From a virus, in IMG/VR virus record IMGVR_UViG_3300043468_000854, positions 1-39,138 of that record: 39,138 nt of DNA; one strand, given 5' to 3'. The translations under genes were made by a program, and so were the position numbers. Numbering within the stretch: the stretch's first letter is position 1; every line of letters begins with the position of its first letter. Shown here piece by piece: positions 36,716 to 39,138 of the stretch. Below the pieces are notes generated by a model, which had not been told where the DNA came from, searched no databases, and worked only from the letters and a program-made list of their open reading frames with translations.

Positions 36716-37449
36716 GTCAGGCAGACAGGGCATTCCTCCAGCAGGCACAGGAACGAGCGAGGGCACGAATGAGCGGACGAACGATCGACGAAACCGGCAA
36801 GGACGTGGTGAGACTCTTGAACCTGTTGACAATCCCGGATCCCGCGCCCACAATGACACGCAACGGAGGACGGCAGGACGCCACACAATCACAGGGCCAG
36901 GACGGCCGCGCGGCTGCCGCGACACCTCCGGTCGGCACCATCGGCAGCCGCGATTCTTATTCCTGTGGTGGGATTACGGAGGGCGTTATGGGTAAGGCGG
37001 TGCAGAAGTTCCAGGCATTGGTGGCGGCTGATTGTGGTGGGTTGACCGGCACGAACGAGGACGGCAAAACCGTTTCATTCGATCCGATTGCGTTCGGGAC
37101 CGTTTTTCAGCTTGTGTGGCCGATGTTCGAGTCGTGGTTGAAGCGATGTCGCGAGCGACGGCAGCAGCAGGACCAGACGCCGCAGCAGCATGTGGCGGCA
37201 ATCGTCGCGAATCCTGCAGAGCGGAACAAGGCCATTCAGGGCATGCAGACACGCATCCTGAAAGTCTGCGCGGACGGCAGAAAGGCCGAACGCAAGCGGG
37301 CGCAGAAAACCGGCATTCCGGCGGACATCGGGCGGTTCTCGCTCGACTATGATTCCGCTTGGCGTATGGCCGACAAGACTCTGACAAAAGCAGCTACAAT
37401 GCCAGCCAAGGACGCGGCTGCATTGTGTGCTGAATGCGGTGTGACATGA
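36703..37449 (+). CDS. Unknown protein, possible two-start gene
   Basis: 248 residues. The N-terminal 90 residues are charged then Gln/Ala/Gly-rich and low-complexity. From residue 96 an RBS GGAGG (36977-36981) and ATG 36988 could start a 153-residue protein MGKAVQKFQALVAADCGGL..., and this part (VFQLVWPMFESWLKRCRERRQQQDQ; AERNKAIQGMQTRILKVCADGRKAERK) reads as a compact helical domain. No family recognised. It lies between dnaB and the secreted cluster. Confidence 0.5.
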   Translation: MAELSQADRAFLQQAQERARARMSGRTIDETGKDVVRLLNLLTIPDPAPTMTRNGGRQDATQSQGQDGRAAAATPPVGTIGSRDSYSCGGITEGVMGKAVQKFQALVAADCGGLTGTNEDGKTVSFDPIAFGTVFQLVWPMFESWLKRCRERRQQQDQTPQQHVAAIVANPAERNKAIQGMQTRILKVCADGRKAERKRAQKTGIPADIGRFSLDYDSAWRMADKTLTKAATMPAKDAAALCAECGVT

Positions 37450-38159
37450 GGGCTATCCTGCTGCTGCTGACAATGCTGCAGGATGGCACGATCGAGTTCC
37501 CCGAGCCTCCTGCGCCTTCGCCGGTCATTCAGGACGACACAGCCCCACAGCCGAGCGTGGACACGTTCGCCACTGACCAGCTATACCTGATTCAGAGCGA
37601 TATCGCACTGGTGATTCTCGCGAGTCCTGCGGGAGTCCTGCAGGTCACTCCTGCCAAACAGGGAGCGGTCATTTTCAGCCGGTTCGCTGGCGGCAAGGGA
37701 CTGGAGGAACGGGCCGTCAGCCGGGTGCATGGGTACGTTGTGCGCGGCCTGGCTGCAGGCACTGCGGAGCTGCTGATTCTTCCAGCGGGGTCTGCGGATC
37801 TGACGGACCTGCGAAGGCGAATTCTGAACGTCACTGCAGCCGAGACAACACCACCGGACGGCAGGCCACAGCCTCCAGCCGATGACGTGGCAGCGGCGTT
37901 CCGAGCCTATGAAAAATCATGGCGAGCCGCGCAAGGCGAATTGGCAGACCGTCTTGAGTCGGGGGAAATCACGTCAGAGAAAGCGGCTGCGGACTGGTTC
38001 AGTGTGGCCGGACAGGAGGCCCGCAAGCAGGCGTTTTTGCCGTTGCTGCGGGCTGAGTCTGTCGTCTTCGGCGGCGAGGGTTGGACGGCGGAAAAACACG
38101 CACGATACGTGAGGAGGTACGCAGATGGTCAGCGTGGCAAATCTGCCCAGGCCCAGTGA
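37446..38159 (+). CDS. Secreted-type protein of unknown function
   Basis: 237 residues from ATG 37446 (a longer in-frame ATG at 37434 is less likely). A short hydrophobic start (MRAILLLLTMLQDG) may be a weak signal. Then a Pro/Asp-rich linker and a beta domain (LYLIQSDIALVILASPAGVLQVTPAKQGAVIFSRFAGGKG), followed by helices (DVAAAFRAYEKSWRAAQGELADRLESGEIT). It overlaps the peptidase gene by 35 bases, suggesting joint expression, perhaps as a partner or inhibitor of the peptidase; that is inference. Confidence 0.52.
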   Translation: MRAILLLLTMLQDGTIEFPEPPAPSPVIQDDTAPQPSVDTFATDQLYLIQSDIALVILASPAGVLQVTPAKQGAVIFSRFAGGKGLEERAVSRVHGYVVRGLAAGTAELLILPAGSADLTDLRRRILNVTAAETTPPDGRPQPPADDVAAAFRAYEKSWRAAQGELADRLESGEITSEKAAADWFSVAGQEARKQAFLPLLRAESVVFGGEGWTAEKHARYVRRYADGQRGKSAQAQ

Positions 38160-38982
38160 TGCAGAGCGTGAGGCGGTCGGGCGTCTTGTGGACATCGTTC
38201 CGAGGGCCGGGGATTTCCCTGGCTATCTGGACGTGCTTCGAGATCCCGCAAACAGCCCACTAACGCGGATGCAGGTGGAGCGACAACAGCGCAACGACTG
38301 CCAGGGGAACGCAACCGCAAACGGGGAAGAGGTCCGGTCGTGGTATTGCAGCGGTCGGCAGCGCATGCCGGTGCTGTCTGAGATGTACGCCTACAATGCG
38401 AGCGAATACGTGATGCAGCCGAGCAACGTGGGCGGCGACCGTGGCACGTCGATACACTCGGGCGTGCGGGTGCTGTGCGAGGGAATTCCCGGTCTGCAGG
38501 TCGATCCGGGATTGCCCACTGAGTCTGTCTGGCCTTACGCGCAGTATTGCCGGAGGGCGTCCGAGTTTGTGCGGTGTTGTCAGGGCCTGCAGGTTGAGGC
38601 ACCACACGTCACCGAGGTCAAAGACCTGCCAGAGTGGGACGATATGCTGGCCGCACTCGCGGCAGGCAGCACAGGGCACATTGGCACATTCTGGGGCGTA
38701 AGCTGGCGGACGGTACCCGGTGCACCGAAGCGAGTCATGGACAGCGCACCGAGGTCTGGCGGCGGACATGCCACAGAGATCATATGGGCCGTGGAAGTCG
38801 GTGCGGATTGGTATTTGGCGGTGTGGAATTCCCACGGGGATGGTTACTATCTGATGAGTCGGCGATGTTACGAACAACTGTGCACGAATAGCTGGGAGCC
38901 GTTTGGCGGGTTCCTGCTGACGCCGGATCGGATGGTTGAGCGATACGACAGAATCACGCAGGGTGGAGGGTATTTCGCATGA
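38125..38982 (+). CDS. Papain-like (C1A-type) cysteine peptidase, complete allele
   Basis: 285 residues. Catalytic pattern in order: RNDCQGNATANGEE with Cys59, GLPTESVWPYAQYC (equivalent to the family G-x-x-x-E-x-x-YPY), SGGGHATEI with His215, and WNSHGDGYYL with Asn235. The N-terminal 50 residues may be a propeptide-like or attachment arm; no signal peptide is seen. Phage papain-like peptidases are rare. Candidate functions are cell-wall cross-link cleavage at lysis, or processing of a virion or host protein. Several extra cysteines (76, 118, 142, 151, 152) may need a reduced environment. The next gene starts within its stop codon. Confidence 0.78.
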   Translation: MVSVANLPRPSDAEREAVGRLVDIVPRAGDFPGYLDVLRDPANSPLTRMQVERQQRNDCQGNATANGEEVRSWYCSGRQRMPVLSEMYAYNASEYVMQPSNVGGDRGTSIHSGVRVLCEGIPGLQVDPGLPTESVWPYAQYCRRASEFVRCCQGLQVEAPHVTEVKDLPEWDDMLAALAAGSTGHIGTFWGVSWRTVPGAPKRVMDSAPRSGGGHATEIIWAVEVGADWYLAVWNSHGDGYYLMSRRCYEQLCTNSWEPFGGFLLTPDRMVERYDRITQGGGYFA

Positions 38983-39138
38983 ACAGGACATGGTCAGTGC
39001 TTGCGGTGGCAGGGCTCTTTGCAGTGGTATCTGCGGTGCCACTGGCGGCAATGATGCACGGCGACGAACCGCCCGCTTCCGTCAACGACATACTGCAGAA
39101 AATTTGCGCACGACTGGACGCGATTGAAAAACGACTCG
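38268..39138. repeat. 3' copy of imperfect terminal redundancy
   Basis: Homologous to 1-871 with constant offset 38267; the last 127 bases (39012-39138) equal 745-871 exactly. See the 5' copy for the mismatch pattern. Removing either copy gives a 38,267-base unit. Confidence 0.9.
38979..39138 (+). CDS. Thioredoxin-fold protein lacking cysteines, 3'-truncated copy
   Basis: Start of the gene found complete at 712-1182; the first 53 residues are present before the window ends. It differs at residue 2 (Asn for Ile) and at residue 10 (Val for Ala) from the other copy. Same GGAGGGTATTTCGC ribosome-site leader and ATGA junction with the peptidase. Represents the same gene seen from the other end of the circular map. 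Confidence 0.8.
   Translation, partial: MNRTWSVLAVAGLFAVVSAVPLAAMMHGDEPPASVNDILQKICARLDAIEKRL

Overview
The window is a near-complete bacteriophage genome in which every gene reads on the + strand. Genes are tightly packed: stop and start codons often overlap as ATGA or TGATG, and most stops are TGA. The DNA is G+C-rich by eye. I see no integrase, repressor, tRNA, CRISPR array, DNA polymerase or primase, so this looks like a virulent phage, or at least one without a recognisable lysogeny module, that borrows the host replisome. A lambda-type tail chaperone frameshift and a tape measure, with no sheath gene, indicate a siphovirus. The host cannot be fixed from the sequence. Exported thioredoxin-like proteins and a CsrA-like protein fit a Gram-negative-type bacterium, and a planctomycete is only a guess.

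The ends. Positions 1-871 are homologous to 38268-39138 without indels but with about 90 mismatches. The last 127 bases are identical to 745-871. The unit genome is therefore most likely circular or circularly permuted, 38,267 bp long (for example 872-39138), and 1-744 is a strain variant of 38268-39011.

Layout. (i) 37446-39138 plus 1-2583: a predicted secreted or envelope cluster with a papain-like cysteine peptidase, two N-terminally anchored thioredoxin-fold proteins (one with WCGPC, one without the cysteines) and small membrane proteins; this is the best lysis candidate. (ii) 2580-6184: receptor-binding and tail-fibre type proteins, including a LamG-like domain and a repeat fibre. (iii) 6185-6355: a non-coding block of dyads and tandem repeats, a cos/pac candidate, followed by Nu1-like and gpA-like terminase genes. 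(iv) 8816-9809: small genes, a helically phased AGTCGCA array, a MerR-like DNA-binding protein and a gpW-like connector. (v) 9802-14520: gpB-like portal with an extra C-terminal domain, protease with a nested in-frame scaffold start, a decoration-type protein and a Mu gpT-type major capsid protein. (vi) 14628-23048: connectors, tail tube, chaperones G and G-T made by -1 frameshifting at GGGAAAC, tape measure, tail-tip proteins and a Stealth-like sugar transferase. (vii) 23049-34386: early or accessory region with two near-identical promoter-leader modules, many small genes each behind a terminator, an HD phosphohydrolase, a glycosyltransferase-methyltransferase fusion, a PD-(D/E)XK nuclease, RusA, a CsrA-like protein and a possible recombination protein. 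(viii) 34379-37449: a promoter-terminator unit that may make a small RNA, then a replication initiator with an iteron-like array inside its coding sequence (candidate origin) and a DnaB helicase.

The non-coding stretches longer than 100 bases are 6185-6355, 9152-9283, 14521-14627, 23049-23164, 27544-27647, 29130-29294 and 34387-34566. All except the capsid-terminator gap carry repeats, promoters or strong RNA hairpins, described individually below. No gap exceeds 300 bases.
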